Assembly: GCF_014647135.1 (NCBI RefSeq)
Contig: NZ_BMOP01000009.1
Span: forward strand, 62,001 to 126,000
DNA from: Shewanella xiamenensis
GTDB lineage: Bacteria > Pseudomonadota > Gammaproteobacteria > Enterobacterales > Shewanellaceae
DNA length: 64,000 bases
Direction of reading: 5' to 3'
The first letter of the stretch is position 1. Each line of letters starts with the position of its first letter. Under the pieces are notes generated by a model. That model searched no databases and had not been told where the DNA came from. It saw only the letters and a list, made by a program, of their open reading frames with translations. This document shows, piece by piece, positions 7,871 to 16,000 of the stretch. A program made the translations under genes and the position numbers.

Positions 7871-9571
7871 TTAGGCTCCTTTTCTTGGTTGTTCAGTCGT
7901 AGTGGTCGCAGTTGCTTGATGGCTTTCATCCAAGCCTGCGCCCATTTTGATGGCTGAAATCACTGCCTGCGCCTTTTGGCGGGTTTCATCGGCTTCACTT
8001 TGAGGATCTGAGTCAAATACCACGCCAGCACCCGCTTGGATATGAGCAACACCGTCTTTCACAAAGGCGGAGCGGATAACGATACAGGTGTCCATATCTC
8101 CAAGGGCGTTGAGGTAACCCACTGCACCACCATAGCTACCTCGGCGGGTCTTTTCTGCCTGACGCACTAATTGCGAGGCTCGTACTTTGGGCGCGCCAAC
8201 TAAAGTGCCCATGTTCATACAGGCTTGGTAGGCGTGGAGCGCATCTAAGTCTCGACGTAATTGGCCAGTAACGCGGCTGACTAAGTGCATTACGTGGGAA
8301 TAACGGTCGACTTTAAGTAACTCGGCCACTTTACGACTGCCACTTTGGCTGATTCGAGCGATATCATTACGGGCTAAATCAACCAACATTAAGTGCTCGG
8401 AGAGCTCTTTTTTATCTAAGCGCAATTCGAGTTCGATACGGCTATCGAGGTCGAAATCAATCTCGCCGCTGGCGGTTTTGCCGCGCTTACGGGTGCCTGC
8501 AATCGGGTAGACTTCGACCTGATTATTGCTGGAATCAAATTTCAGCGCGCTCTCTGGCGAGGCACCAAACAGGGTAAAGTCATGTCCCCTGAAATAAAAC
8601 ATATAGGGGCTGGGGTTGGTTAATCGCAGCGCGCGGTAAGCCCCTAAAGTATTTGGGCAGGGCAGGCTAAAACTGCGTGAGGGCACCACTTGGAAGATAT
8701 CGCCAGCAATAATGTGTTCTTTTAAATCGATAACGGTTTGCTTGAAGTCCTCATCACTAACATTCACTTGCTCCGTGGCCGTTATGCCAACGAGGGCGGG
8801 CGCAGGCGTTGCACTCTTTGCTAGGGCTTCACATTGGGCGCGGATATTCTCTGCTCGCTCGGCTAAGGCTTGGGTCACCTCGGAATGTTGTTCTGTGCCG
8901 TCACTGAAGTTGTGGGTGATAATTTCTGCTTGTTTTTGTTTGTGATCGATAAGAATTAAAGTTTCGGCGAGATAAAATAAATAATCAGGACAATCATTTG
9001 CACCATTTGGCGCTTCAGGCAGTGGCTCGACGGTATCAATCAAATCGTAGGAGAGAACGCCACCTAAAAATAAGTCTTCGAATGCCGGTGTCTGACCACA
9101 GTCGATATGCTTTACAAACAAGCGCAAACCATCGAGTGGCGAGGTGGATTTTAAGCGCGCATCTTCATCCTTAAGCTCAGTGTCCTTTTGCAGCGTGACC
9201 ACTAAGTTGTGACCATCGTGTTGGCATTGAGTTTGGCTTGAACGAGCAGTAAAAAATTGCTCGATGGGGGCGAGTAAACTGGCTCCATTGTCACTCAGTG
9301 CGCTAAAGCGTAAACGATAGCCGTCGCAGCGGATCATCAGCGCCGCATGGGTCATCACCATGCTCTTAAGATTTTCCTTGCTGTCGATTTCTGCCGATTC
9401 TAACAACATGGTATGGGGCGCATCTTGGGTGATGTGCTGGTATAGACGCAGTGGGTCGCTATGGTATGCCAGCGTTGCCTTGAGCGTATGTGAACGTGCG
9501 AATGTGTGTTGAGACGAGGCAAAATGCGCGCCATCAACTTGGGTAACCTGATTAAATGTCTTTAGGGTCAT
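7871..9571 (-). CDS. trpE: Anthranilate synthase component I
   Basis: Converts chorismate to anthranilate with ammonia from TrpG. The N-terminal domain carries the LLES motif (residues 56-59) followed by AEIDSKENLKSM, the tryptophan-binding region responsible for feedback inhibition, so allosteric control looks retained. The C-terminal chorismate-binding domain shows GDIFQVVPSR, FGASPES, PIAGTRKRG, the LMLVDLARND motif and the final GAGVVFDSDPQSE. At 566 residues it is somewhat longer than the 520 of E. coli TrpE, with a variable linker around residues 225-275. First structural gene of the operon, behind the attenuator. Confidence 0.97.
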   Translation of the reverse strand: MTLKTFNQVTQVDGAHFASSQHTFARSHTLKATLAYHSDPLRLYQHITQDAPHTMLLESAEIDSKENLKSMVMTHAALMIRCDGYRLRFSALSDNGASLLAPIEQFFTARSSQTQCQHDGHNLVVTLQKDTELKDEDARLKSTSPLDGLRLFVKHIDCGQTPAFEDLFLGGVLSYDLIDTVEPLPEAPNGANDCPDYLFYLAETLILIDHKQKQAEIITHNFSDGTEQHSEVTQALAERAENIRAQCEALAKSATPAPALVGITATEQVNVSDEDFKQTVIDLKEHIIAGDIFQVVPSRSFSLPCPNTLGAYRALRLTNPSPYMFYFRGHDFTLFGASPESALKFDSSNNQVEVYPIAGTRKRGKTASGEIDFDLDSRIELELRLDKKELSEHLMLVDLARNDIARISQSGSRKVAELLKVDRYSHVMHLVSRVTGQLRRDLDALHAYQACMNMGTLVGAPKVRASQLVRQAEKTRRGSYGGAVGYLNALGDMDTCIVIRSAFVKDGVAHIQAGAGVVFDSDPQSEADETRQKAQAVISAIKMGAGLDESHQATATTTTEQPRKGA

Positions 9572-9620
9572 GCTTATCTCGCTTTTTATCCGTTTACCGC
9601 GTTGCAGACATTTTTCGCAC

Positions 9621-9657
9621 CAACAAAAAAGCCCGCATTTCTGCGGGCTTTTTTGTT
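9621..9657 (-). terminator. trp attenuator terminator (3:4 hairpin)
   Basis: A perfect 17-bp inverted repeat around a TTTC loop: GCCCGCA pairs with TGCGGGC and the flanking A6/T6 and CAAC/GTTG tracts extend the stem. Read on the minus strand it ends in a T-run about 50 nt before trpE. The upstream stem segment CCCGC can instead pair with GCGGG at 9697-9701, just at the end of the leader peptide, giving the antiterminator. Confidence 0.9.
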
Positions 9658-9700
9658 GATTCTGTTACTTTCAAATGAGCACAGAGCTTCACACCACCCG

Positions 9701-9757
9701 CTACGTTGGGAAGTGCCACCACCAAATGATGTTGAAAGAAGCGTTAATCTGAGTCAT
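9701..9757 (-). CDS. trpL: trp operon leader peptide with three tandem Trp codons
   Basis: An 18-codon frame, MTQINASFNIIWWWHFPT, ends in TAG about 45 nt before the attenuator stem. Three consecutive TGG codons at 9716-9724 are the diagnostic feature: when charged tRNA-Trp is scarce, a ribosome stalled there frees the GCGGG segment for antitermination. E. coli TrpL has two such codons. The start lacks a strong Shine-Dalgarno; GAGACCC about 10 nt upstream is the best candidate. The peptide itself probably has no function after synthesis. Confidence 0.9.
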   Translation of the reverse strand: MTQINASFNIIWWWHFPT

Positions 9758-9790
9758 TCAAAAGGGTCTCAATAATTCGTTAGTTGAGCT

Positions 9791-9821
9791 ATAGAAAACA
9801 TGAGCCTGAGGCGAAAGTCAA
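9791..9821 (-). promoter_or_regulatory. Candidate trp operon promoter
   Basis: On the minus strand TTGACT (9816-9821) is followed after 19 bases by TTCTAT (9791-9796), about 35 nt before the trpL start. The spacing is longer than ideal. I could not identify a convincing TrpR operator; a CTCAA/TTGAG inverted pair overlaps the likely start point but does not match the E. coli operator. Confidence 0.4.
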
Positions 9822-9904
9822 TTGAATATTTTTCAAAATGATGGACTCATGTGGCTAACTCACTGTGTCAAATGCGGTTCCTGCTGGATAAAGTGTGAGA
9901 TAAA

Positions 9905-9934
9905 TGCACATTTCATCTTAAATTAACGTACAAT
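9905..9934 (+). promoter_or_regulatory. Candidate rnm promoter placing +1 at the start codon
   Basis: TGCACA at 9905-9910 and TACAAT at 9929-9934 are 18 bases apart. The -10 box ends only six bases before the ATG at 9941, and no Shine-Dalgarno is present, so the mRNA may be leaderless. Confidence 0.45.
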
Positions 9935-9940
9935 AACGGC

Positions 9941-10801
9941 ATGAATACTCAAAGCATCTTGGCTGACTTGCACAGCCACACGACCGCATCTGACGGTCAT
10001 CTCACGCCGTCCGAGCTGGTCGCCAGAGCCCTTGAAAAGGGCGTGCAGTTATTTGCGATAACGGATCACGATACGGTTGCAGGCTTAAGTGAAGCCCGCG
10101 CCTTCAATCAAGCGCAGACCGAACCGTTAAAGCTGATTTCTGGGGTTGAGATTTCAACCCGCTGGAATAGTTACGATATTCACATTGTGGCGCTCAACTT
10201 CGATGAAACCCACACAGAGTTATTAACGTTTTTAGAAAACCAGCGTGAGTTACGTGAGCTTCGCGCCGAAGAAATCGGCCATCGATTGGCTAAAGCCGGG
10301 ATCGAAGGCGCCTATGAAGGCGCAAAAGCAATTGCGGCAGGCGCAGCGTTAAGCCGTGGTCACTATGCTCGTTGGCTTGCCGATCACGGTTATGCGGTGG
10401 ATATGCCCAGTGTATTTAAGCGTTACTTAGCCCGTGGTAAGACGGGTTATGTGCCCAATAATTGGGGCGATATGGCCAGCGCAATTAAGGTGATCCACAA
10501 CGCGGGCGGGCTCGCGGTATTGGCCCATCCTAGTGGTTATAAGCTGTCTGCCAAGTGGTTAAAGCGTTTAGTGCGAGAATTTAAAGAAGCTGGTGGGGAT
10601 GCCATGGAAGTGGTGCTCGGCCAGCAAACGGTGGATGATAGGGCCAATTTAGTGGCGCTGAGTGTCCAAAATCAGTTGCTTGCATCGATAGGAAGTGATT
10701 TTCACTTTCCAAGCAATTGGATTGAATTAGGTAAAAATCTCTACCAGCCTCAAGGTATTGATTGGGTCTGGCAGTCGGGATCTTGGGTGGAACGACCATG
10801 A
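9941..10801 (+). CDS. rnm: PHP-domain 5'-3' exoribonuclease Rnm (RNase AM, YciV family)
   Basis: Metal-dependent PHP phosphoesterase; the E. coli homologue YciV/Rnm trims 5' ends of rRNAs and degrades short RNAs. The 286-residue protein shows all PHP metal motifs: LHSHTTASDG (residues 10-19), ITDHDT, GVEIST, AHPSGY near residue 195 and GSDFHFPSN near residue 250. Divergent from the trp operon and overlapping yciO by ATGA, as in many gammaproteobacteria where this pair lies next to trp. The start at 9941 is the only one keeping the HxH motif in place. Confidence 0.9.
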   Translation: MNTQSILADLHSHTTASDGHLTPSELVARALEKGVQLFAITDHDTVAGLSEARAFNQAQTEPLKLISGVEISTRWNSYDIHIVALNFDETHTELLTFLENQRELRELRAEEIGHRLAKAGIEGAYEGAKAIAAGAALSRGHYARWLADHGYAVDMPSVFKRYLARGKTGYVPNNWGDMASAIKVIHNAGGLAVLAHPSGYKLSAKWLKRLVREFKEAGGDAMEVVLGQQTVDDRANLVALSVQNQLLASIGSDFHFPSNWIELGKNLYQPQGIDWVWQSGSWVERP

Positions 10802-11418
10802 GTCAATTTTTTTATGTACACGAAGTAAATCCACAGACACGTTTGATTAGTCAAGCCGTGGCTGTGCTGAAGTCCGGCGGCGTAATTGTGTATCCAACCG
10901 ATTCGGGTTATGCCCTCGGTTGCATGATCGGTGAGAAAGACGCAATGACGCGCATTACTCGCATTCGTCAAATCGAGCATGATCATAATTTCTCGTTAAT
11001 GTGCCGCGACTTATCTGAATTAGCGACCTACGCCAAGGTGGATAATCAGGCCTATCGCATCCTAAAAAGTTGCACGCCAGGGCCGTACACTTTCATTTTT
11101 AAGGCGAGTAAGGAAGTCCCCCGTCGTCTGCAAAATGACAAGAAAAAGACCATTGGTATCCGCGTGCCAGACAATGTGATTGCCTTAGCACTGCTCGAGG
11201 CGTTAGATGCGCCGTTGATGTCGACCAGTTTGGTGATGCCAAACGCAGAATTTGCCGAGTCGGACCCTGAACATATTCGCGACCTGTTAGAGCATCAAGT
11301 GGATGTGATTATTCATGGTGGTTATTTAGGTGAAAAGCCAACCACTGTCATCGATATGTCGGAAGATGGGTTCGAAGTCCTGCGTGAAGGTGCTGGGGAT
11401 GTGACTCCGTTTCTGTAA
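10798..11418 (+). CDS. yciO: YciO, Sua5/YrdC/YciO-family protein
   Basis: Belongs to the superfamily of L-threonylcarbamoyladenylate synthases, but YciO itself is a paralogue whose physiological role in tRNA t6A formation is uncertain. The 206-residue protein follows E. coli YciO from MSQFFY to VGDVxPFL-like GAGDVTPFL, with the YPTDSGYALGC and CRDLSELATY motifs and KRKTIGIRVP-like KKKTIGIRVP. The start ATG at 10798 overlaps the rnm stop (ATGA); an in-frame start at 10762 lies inside rnm and is not needed. Confidence 0.9.
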   Translation: MSQFFYVHEVNPQTRLISQAVAVLKSGGVIVYPTDSGYALGCMIGEKDAMTRITRIRQIEHDHNFSLMCRDLSELATYAKVDNQAYRILKSCTPGPYTFIFKASKEVPRRLQNDKKKTIGIRVPDNVIALALLEALDAPLMSTSLVMPNAEFAESDPEHIRDLLEHQVDVIIHGGYLGEKPTTVIDMSEDGFEVLREGAGDVTPFL

Positions 11419-11485
11419 AATCAGGTTTGTCTCAGCGATAGTGTGTGGCAGCGTATGTTAGCCCGATAAAACCATCATTTGGCAG

Positions 11486-11514
11486 TTTTATCGCCACTAA
11501 ATTACGGGTATAAT
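11486..11514 (+). promoter_or_regulatory. Candidate promoter of scpA-scpB-rluB
   Basis: A perfect TATAAT at 11509-11514 with a weak -35 (TTTTAT) 17 bases upstream, about 100 nt before scpA in an otherwise featureless 197-bp gap. Confidence 0.5.
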
Positions 11515-11615
11515 CGCGCGTTTGCGAAGAAGCGAGTCAACTCGACTTAATGAGGCTGATACTGTTTGCTTGGGAATGACGGTTTCAAGGTGATTGTTTT
11601 ACATGGGGATAGCGG

Positions 11616-12404
11616 ATGCAGGGCACGCAACAAAGTTTACCCTTAGCCGTTGTTCGTGGTCAGGCGATGACCGAAATGCCGCAGGATTTGTTTATTCCAC
11701 CTGAGGCGTTGGAAGTGTTCTTGGAGTCCTTTGAAGGGCCGCTAGACTTACTTTTGTATCTGATCCGTAAGCAAAAATTAGATGTTGTCGATTTACCCAT
11801 TTCTCAGATCACCGCGCAATATTTAGAATATATCGCGATGCTCACTCAGGCGCGTATTGAACTGGCCTCGGATTATTTAGTCATGGCGGCTACACTGGCC
11901 GAGATTAAATCCCGTCTGCTGCTGCCGCGTATGGTGGCGGAAGATGAGGTGGAAGAAGATCCACGGGCCCAGTTGATCCGTCAATTGAAGGCCTATGAGG
12001 TAATCAAGGAAGCCTCGCAAAAAATTGATGATTTACCTCGGCTTGAACGCGATGTGTTTCAAGCAATCGCGGCACCTTCACCGAATATCAAACCTTTGGT
12101 GATTCCGCCTGATGTATCGTTATTTGAAATCGCCCGCGCCTTTGGCGAGGTGCTTAAACGTATCGATGCCAATGAAGATCATCATGTTAAGCGTGAACAG
12201 TTATCGACCCGCGAGCGCATGAGCCAAATTTTAGCCATGCTTAATAGCGAGACGTTTACGCCCTTTGAGCGTTTATTTAGTGTCGAAGAAGGCCGCGCCG
12301 GTGTGGTGGTGACCTTTTTAGCGCTAATGGAATTGGTCAAAGAATTATTAGTGGAATTGTACCAAACAGAGCCGTTTTCAACTATTTATGTAAAGGCCTA
12401 TTAA
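11616..12404 (+). CDS. scpA: Segregation and condensation protein A
   Basis: Kleisin-type subunit that bridges SMC heads together with ScpB in chromosome condensation. The 262-residue protein has the family N-terminal block FEGPLDLLLYLIRKQKLDVVDLPISQITAQYLEYI (about residues 39-73), the SDYLVMAATLAEIKSRLLLP helix and the C-terminal winged helix (TFLALMELVKE). GGGGAT precedes the ATG at 11616; an internal ATG at 11667 is a possible alternative start. scpB follows at once. Many bacteria with scpAB use SMC rather than MukB, so an smc-type partner is expected elsewhere in the genome. Confidence 0.93.
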   Translation: MQGTQQSLPLAVVRGQAMTEMPQDLFIPPEALEVFLESFEGPLDLLLYLIRKQKLDVVDLPISQITAQYLEYIAMLTQARIELASDYLVMAATLAEIKSRLLLPRMVAEDEVEEDPRAQLIRQLKAYEVIKEASQKIDDLPRLERDVFQAIAAPSPNIKPLVIPPDVSLFEIARAFGEVLKRIDANEDHHVKREQLSTRERMSQILAMLNSETFTPFERLFSVEEGRAGVVVTFLALMELVKELLVELYQTEPFSTIYVKAY

Positions 12405-12407
12405 TTG

Positions 12408-13004
12408 ATGCAGATAAATCCAATTCAATTAAAACAGCTTATTGAAGCGAGTCTGTTTGTATTGGGGAAACCCTTGTCGGTGAAAATGTTGAAAGAAACC
12501 GTGTTGGCGGATTTCAGCGTTTCCAGAGACAAAATCAAAGCCGCATTGGAAGAGCTGCAGCAAGATTATCAGGAACGGGGTGTTCAACTTGTGAAAGTGG
12601 CTGGAGGTTATCGCTTCCAGACCTTGGAAGTCCTGAGCCCGTTTTTGCAGCCCCTGTGGCAGGAAAAAGCACCCAAGTATTCGCGGGCAACATTAGAGAC
12701 GCTGGCGGTGATCGCCTATCGTCAACCTGTGACCCGTGGCGATATTGAACAGGTGCGTGGTGTGGCCATTAGTAGCCACATCATCAAAAGTTTGTCAGAT
12801 AGACATTGGATTAAAGTCGTTGGCCATAAAGAAGTCCCGGGGCGACCCGCACTCTACGCCACGACCTTAGAATTTTTAGCCTATTTTGGCTTAGATACCC
12901 TCGCGGATTTACCCGCGCTTACGGATACTGAGTCATTGCAGGCGGTATTTTCGGGTTTGAAAGTAACGCCTGAACAGTCAGAAGAGCAAGATACTAATGA
13001 GTGA
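12408..13004 (+). CDS. scpB: Segregation and condensation protein B
   Basis: Dimeric winged-helix protein that binds the ScpA kleisin linker in the SMC complex. The 198-residue protein shows [24 protein letters not shown], and the highly conserved second winged helix [25 protein letters not shown] near residues 98-122. A TTG directly after the scpA stop and an ATG three bases later are both in frame; the ATG at 12408 is more likely. The end overlaps rluB by eight bases, so scpA, scpB and rluB form a coupled operon. Confidence 0.95.
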   Translation: MQINPIQLKQLIEASLFVLGKPLSVKMLKETVLADFSVSRDKIKAALEELQQDYQERGVQLVKVAGGYRFQTLEVLSPFLQPLWQEKAPKYSRATLETLAVIAYRQPVTRGDIEQVRGVAISSHIIKSLSDRHWIKVVGHKEVPGRPALYATTLEFLAYFGLDTLADLPALTDTESLQAVFSGLKVTPEQSEEQDTNE

Positions 13005-13872
13005 AAAATTGCAGAAAGTCTTGGCCCGTGCAGGCCATGGCTCCCGTCGTGAGATGGAGGCATGGATTGCTGCAGGCCGAGTTAGTATTGATGGCGTGAT
13101 TGCCAATCTTGGCGATCGTATCGAAGCTGATGCAAAAGTACGTATCGATGGTCGAGCCATATCGCTCAAGTCCGCCGATGATGTGATTTGCCGCGTGCTG
13201 GCCTATCACAAACCCGAAGGTGAGATTTGTAGCCGTAAAGACCCTGAAGGTCGTCCAACCGTGTTTGACCGCTTGCCTAAAGTGCGTGATTCGCGCTGGG
13301 TTGCGGTAGGCCGTCTGGATATCAACACTTCAGGCCTATTGCTGTTTACCTCTGATGGTGAATTGGCAAACCGTTTGATGCATCCCTCTAACGAAGTTGA
13401 ACGCGAATACGCGGTTCGTACCTTTGGTGAAGTGCCAGAGGCTGCGGTACAACGTCTGCGTACCGGCGTGATGTTAGAAGACGGTATGGCGCAGTTTGAT
13501 GCCATTAAAGCCGCGGGTGGTGAGGGTATGAACCAATGGTGGCACGTGTGTTTACGTGAAGGCCGTAACCGTGAAGTGCGCCGTTTATGGGAATCCCAAG
13601 AGGTGCAAGTTAGCCGTCTTATCCGTGTGCGCTATGGTATGGTGGAATTACCTAAATCCTTACCCCGTGGTGGTTGGATTGAATTGCCCATTGAGCAAGT
13701 TAACTACCTGCGCCAATTAGCGGGTCTTGAACCTGAAACTCGCACTATGCTGGCTGCAGATAAACACAGTGTGGCCCGTGCGCAGGTGAAGAGTGCCAAA
13801 ATTCGTCGCGCTGTACGTAAGCATAAAGTCACCTCAACGGGTAAACCGAAGCCAACGCGTCAACGTAGTTAA
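12997..13872 (+). CDS. rluB: 23S rRNA pseudouridine(2605) synthase
   Basis: RluB modifies U2605 of 23S rRNA. An N-terminal S4-type RNA-binding domain (residues 1-60, [19 protein letters not shown]) precedes the RsuA-family catalytic core with Asp108 in [14 protein letters not shown]. The C-terminal tail is rich in Lys and Arg (about residues 255-291), usual for RluB. Start overlaps scpB; followed by a strong terminator. The scpA-scpB-rluB order is common in gammaproteobacteria. Confidence 0.93.
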   Translation: MSEKLQKVLARAGHGSRREMEAWIAAGRVSIDGVIANLGDRIEADAKVRIDGRAISLKSADDVICRVLAYHKPEGEICSRKDPEGRPTVFDRLPKVRDSRWVAVGRLDINTSGLLLFTSDGELANRLMHPSNEVEREYAVRTFGEVPEAAVQRLRTGVMLEDGMAQFDAIKAAGGEGMNQWWHVCLREGRNREVRRLWESQEVQVSRLIRVRYGMVELPKSLPRGGWIELPIEQVNYLRQLAGLEPETRTMLAADKHSVARAQVKSAKIRRAVRKHKVTSTGKPKPTRQRS

Positions 13873-13892
13873 TCGGTTTATGTTACCCAGTT

Positions 13893-13916
13893 AAAAGGCC
13901 GCTTGCGGCCTTTTTT
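13893..13916 (+). terminator. Terminator of scpA-scpB-rluB
   Basis: Stem AAAGGCCGC / GCGGCCTTT with a TT loop and a T6 run, about 20 nt after the rluB stop. Confidence 0.9.
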
Positions 13917-13974
13917 GCTTTCTGTAGCCTATGGTTATGCTATAACAAGCCTAAAGATGACGAGGAGATGAACC

Positions 13975-14937
13975 ATGGAATTAATATCGGTCAAGCGAAT
14001 TTGGGCGCAAGGTGAGCATAATGCTTTTACCGATCTGGTGTTATACCAAGGGGCATTATTTTGTGTATTTCGAGAAGGCTCAGCTCACGTATCTCCTGAT
14101 GGCGCTTTACGTATTCTTTGCTCCCATGATGCCGGGGAAAATTGGCAAAGTGTGGCGCTGCTGACTTCGGCTCATGCTGATTTACGGGATGGCAAATTAA
14201 TTGAATTTCGAGGTGAGTTGTTGCTATTGGGTGGTGGTACTCAGCACGATAAATCAGGTTTACAATCCTATCTTTGGCGCTCAAAGGATGGCGTAAATTG
14301 GTCCGAGCCGCAGGCGGTAGCTGATAAAGGTTACTGGTTATGGCGTTTAACTGAGTATCAAGATGCACTTTATGGCGTCGGGTATCGAGCGGGGCCTGAT
14401 GGAGACACTCGCCTGTATAAAAGTAATGATGGTATCGAATTTACGCCTTGGATGCCTGTTTTTAATGACCAAGGTTATGTAAATGAAAGTTCGCTTGTAT
14501 TTCACCAAGGGAGTTGTTTTTGTTTATTAAGGCGCGATCCCGTGTGGAGTGATGAGTTTTTAGCTTTACTGGGTCACAGCTTGCCACCTTTCAAGCAATG
14601 GACTTGGCAAACACTCGATAAACGCATCGGTGGGCCAGTGCTGTTTGTCTATCAATCCCGTTTGATGGCGGTTGTACGTCTTTATGAAGGGAACATTCGC
14701 ACTGCACTTATTGAAATAAATCAAGATACGGGCGCTATTCATGAGAGGCTCACGTTACCTTCGCAGGGCGATACTAGTTATGCTGGCATTGTTCTGAAAG
14801 GTGATCATCTTTGGGTGAGTTATTATTCAAGTCACGAGCAGGTATCGGTTCCCGATAATATTCAAGTCCAAAGTGATAACTTGCAAGAGAAGTCTAAAAC
14901 AATGATTTACTTTGCTAAAATTAGACTCAGCGACTGA
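13975..14937 (+). CDS. Sialidase-like beta-propeller protein
   Basis: A 320-residue protein without signal peptide whose repeating blades carry BNR/Asp-box-like motifs (for example SHDAGENWQSV near residue 50, SKDGVNWSEP near residue 103, SNDGIEFTPW near residue 152). This is the layout of exo-alpha-sialidase-fold proteins. The sialidase arginine triad cannot be confirmed, and a cytoplasmic location argues against a secreted sialidase, so only the fold is claimed. GAGGAG stands well placed before the ATG at 13975. It is a single-gene unit between two terminators. Confidence 0.7.
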   Translation: MELISVKRIWAQGEHNAFTDLVLYQGALFCVFREGSAHVSPDGALRILCSHDAGENWQSVALLTSAHADLRDGKLIEFRGELLLLGGGTQHDKSGLQSYLWRSKDGVNWSEPQAVADKGYWLWRLTEYQDALYGVGYRAGPDGDTRLYKSNDGIEFTPWMPVFNDQGYVNESSLVFHQGSCFCLLRRDPVWSDEFLALLGHSLPPFKQWTWQTLDKRIGGPVLFVYQSRLMAVVRLYEGNIRTALIEINQDTGAIHERLTLPSQGDTSYAGIVLKGDHLWVSYYSSHEQVSVPDNIQVQSDNLQEKSKTMIYFAKIRLSD

Positions 14938-14938
14938 G

Positions 14939-14976
14939 TAAAAGTAAAGGGAACCATTCGGTTCCCTTTACTTTTA
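14939..14976. terminator. Bidirectional terminator between the propeller gene and yciK
   Basis: A perfect 17-bp inverted repeat around a 4-nt ATTC loop, with A-rich and T-rich ends, lies between two converging genes and can serve both. Confidence 0.9.
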
Positions 14977-15001
14977 TACCACAGCGTTTAGTGAGCCTTA
15001 C

Positions 15002-15739
15002 TTACTGGGCATTGAATTGCTGACCGTTAATATCGCTAGAGTCCTGTCCCATTAAATACAAGTAAGTCGGCATGATTTCTTCGGCCGTTTTTAAATCGAA
15101 TGGATTTTCGGCAGGGTATGCTTTAGCACGCATTTCGGTGCGCGTTGCGCCTGGGTTAATGCTGTTCACGCGGACTGAAGTGCCATCACATTCGTGGGCG
15201 AGTACCTGCATCATGCCTTCGGTGGCAAATTTCGAGAAGGCATAGGGCCCCCAGTAGGCGCGGCCCTGACGACCAACACTGCTGGAGGTGAAAATAATCG
15301 AGGCACTTGGTGCTTGGCGTAGCACTGGCAGTAATGCCTTGGTTAGCATCACTTGTGCGGTGACATTGACTTTAAGTACATCTTCAAGTGAAGGAATATC
15401 GATGTGTTCAAACGGACCTAGGGCGCCGAGTAAACTGGCATTATGCAGTAAACCATCTAAATGGCCGAACTGTTCGCTGATCGTGTCGGCCATATCACGG
15501 TAGTTTTGTTCGGTCGCACCTTTTAAATCCAGTGGCACAATGGCTGGCATCGGATAACCCGCTTGCTCGATAACATCGTAAACGGCTTCGAGTTTTTTAA
15601 CGGTTTTACCGAGTAAAATCACCGTGGCGCCATGCTTGGCAAATTCGATAGCCGCCGCGCGACCAATGCCTGCTCCTGCACCAGTGACTAAAATAGTTTT
15701 ACCTTTAAGTAAATCTTTTGCTGCTTGATATTCCAACAT
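15002..15739 (-). CDS. yciK: YciK-family short-chain dehydrogenase/reductase
   Basis: SDR oxidoreductase of unknown physiological substrate. The Rossmann motif TGAGAGIGRAAA (about residues 19-30), the NAS motif (LLHNASLLG), catalytic Ser and the YAFSK active-site motif (a variant of YxxxK) are present. Similarity to E. coli YciK is strong, including FTSSSVGRQGRAYWG. I use the ATG at 15739, where MLEYQAAKDLLKGK matches YciK; a longer frame from 15811 adds 24 residues without similarity. A Shine-Dalgarno-like AAGG precedes 15739. Length of 245 residues is normal. Confidence 0.88.
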   Translation of the reverse strand: MLEYQAAKDLLKGKTILVTGAGAGIGRAAAIEFAKHGATVILLGKTVKKLEAVYDVIEQAGYPMPAIVPLDLKGATEQNYRDMADTISEQFGHLDGLLHNASLLGALGPFEHIDIPSLEDVLKVNVTAQVMLTKALLPVLRQAPSASIIFTSSSVGRQGRAYWGPYAFSKFATEGMMQVLAHECDGTSVRVNSINPGATRTEMRAKAYPAENPFDLKTAEEIMPTYLYLMGQDSSDINGQQFNAQ

Positions 15740-16000
15740 GAGCCTTTTATTCCTCTTGGCGAAAATGCCCGCCACTTCTAGAGTCGCTGAACTGCTAAAC
15801 GCATGTTTCAAACAAATGAATGAAACTTTGTTATAAATAGCTAAAATCTTTGTGACAAACTTGTGGCTAACTCAATATTTTTACGTTAACTTGAAATGAG
15901 TTAGGGGCTAACATAAGCCCTATTAGTCATAGCTTTTGCGCTATTGTGACTAATTTCTTGGGGAAAACAAAACTATTACAACAAGATTTGGGGAAAAAAA

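Noticed and set aside
7869..7929. Longer TrpG starting at 7929
   Set aside because: The extra 20 residues lie in the trpE coding region, lack similarity, and a good Shine-Dalgarno stands before 7869.
9750..9800. A TrpR operator at the trp promoter
   Set aside because: A CTCAA/TTGAG inverted pair is present, but it does not resemble the TrpR consensus and its arms are only five bases.
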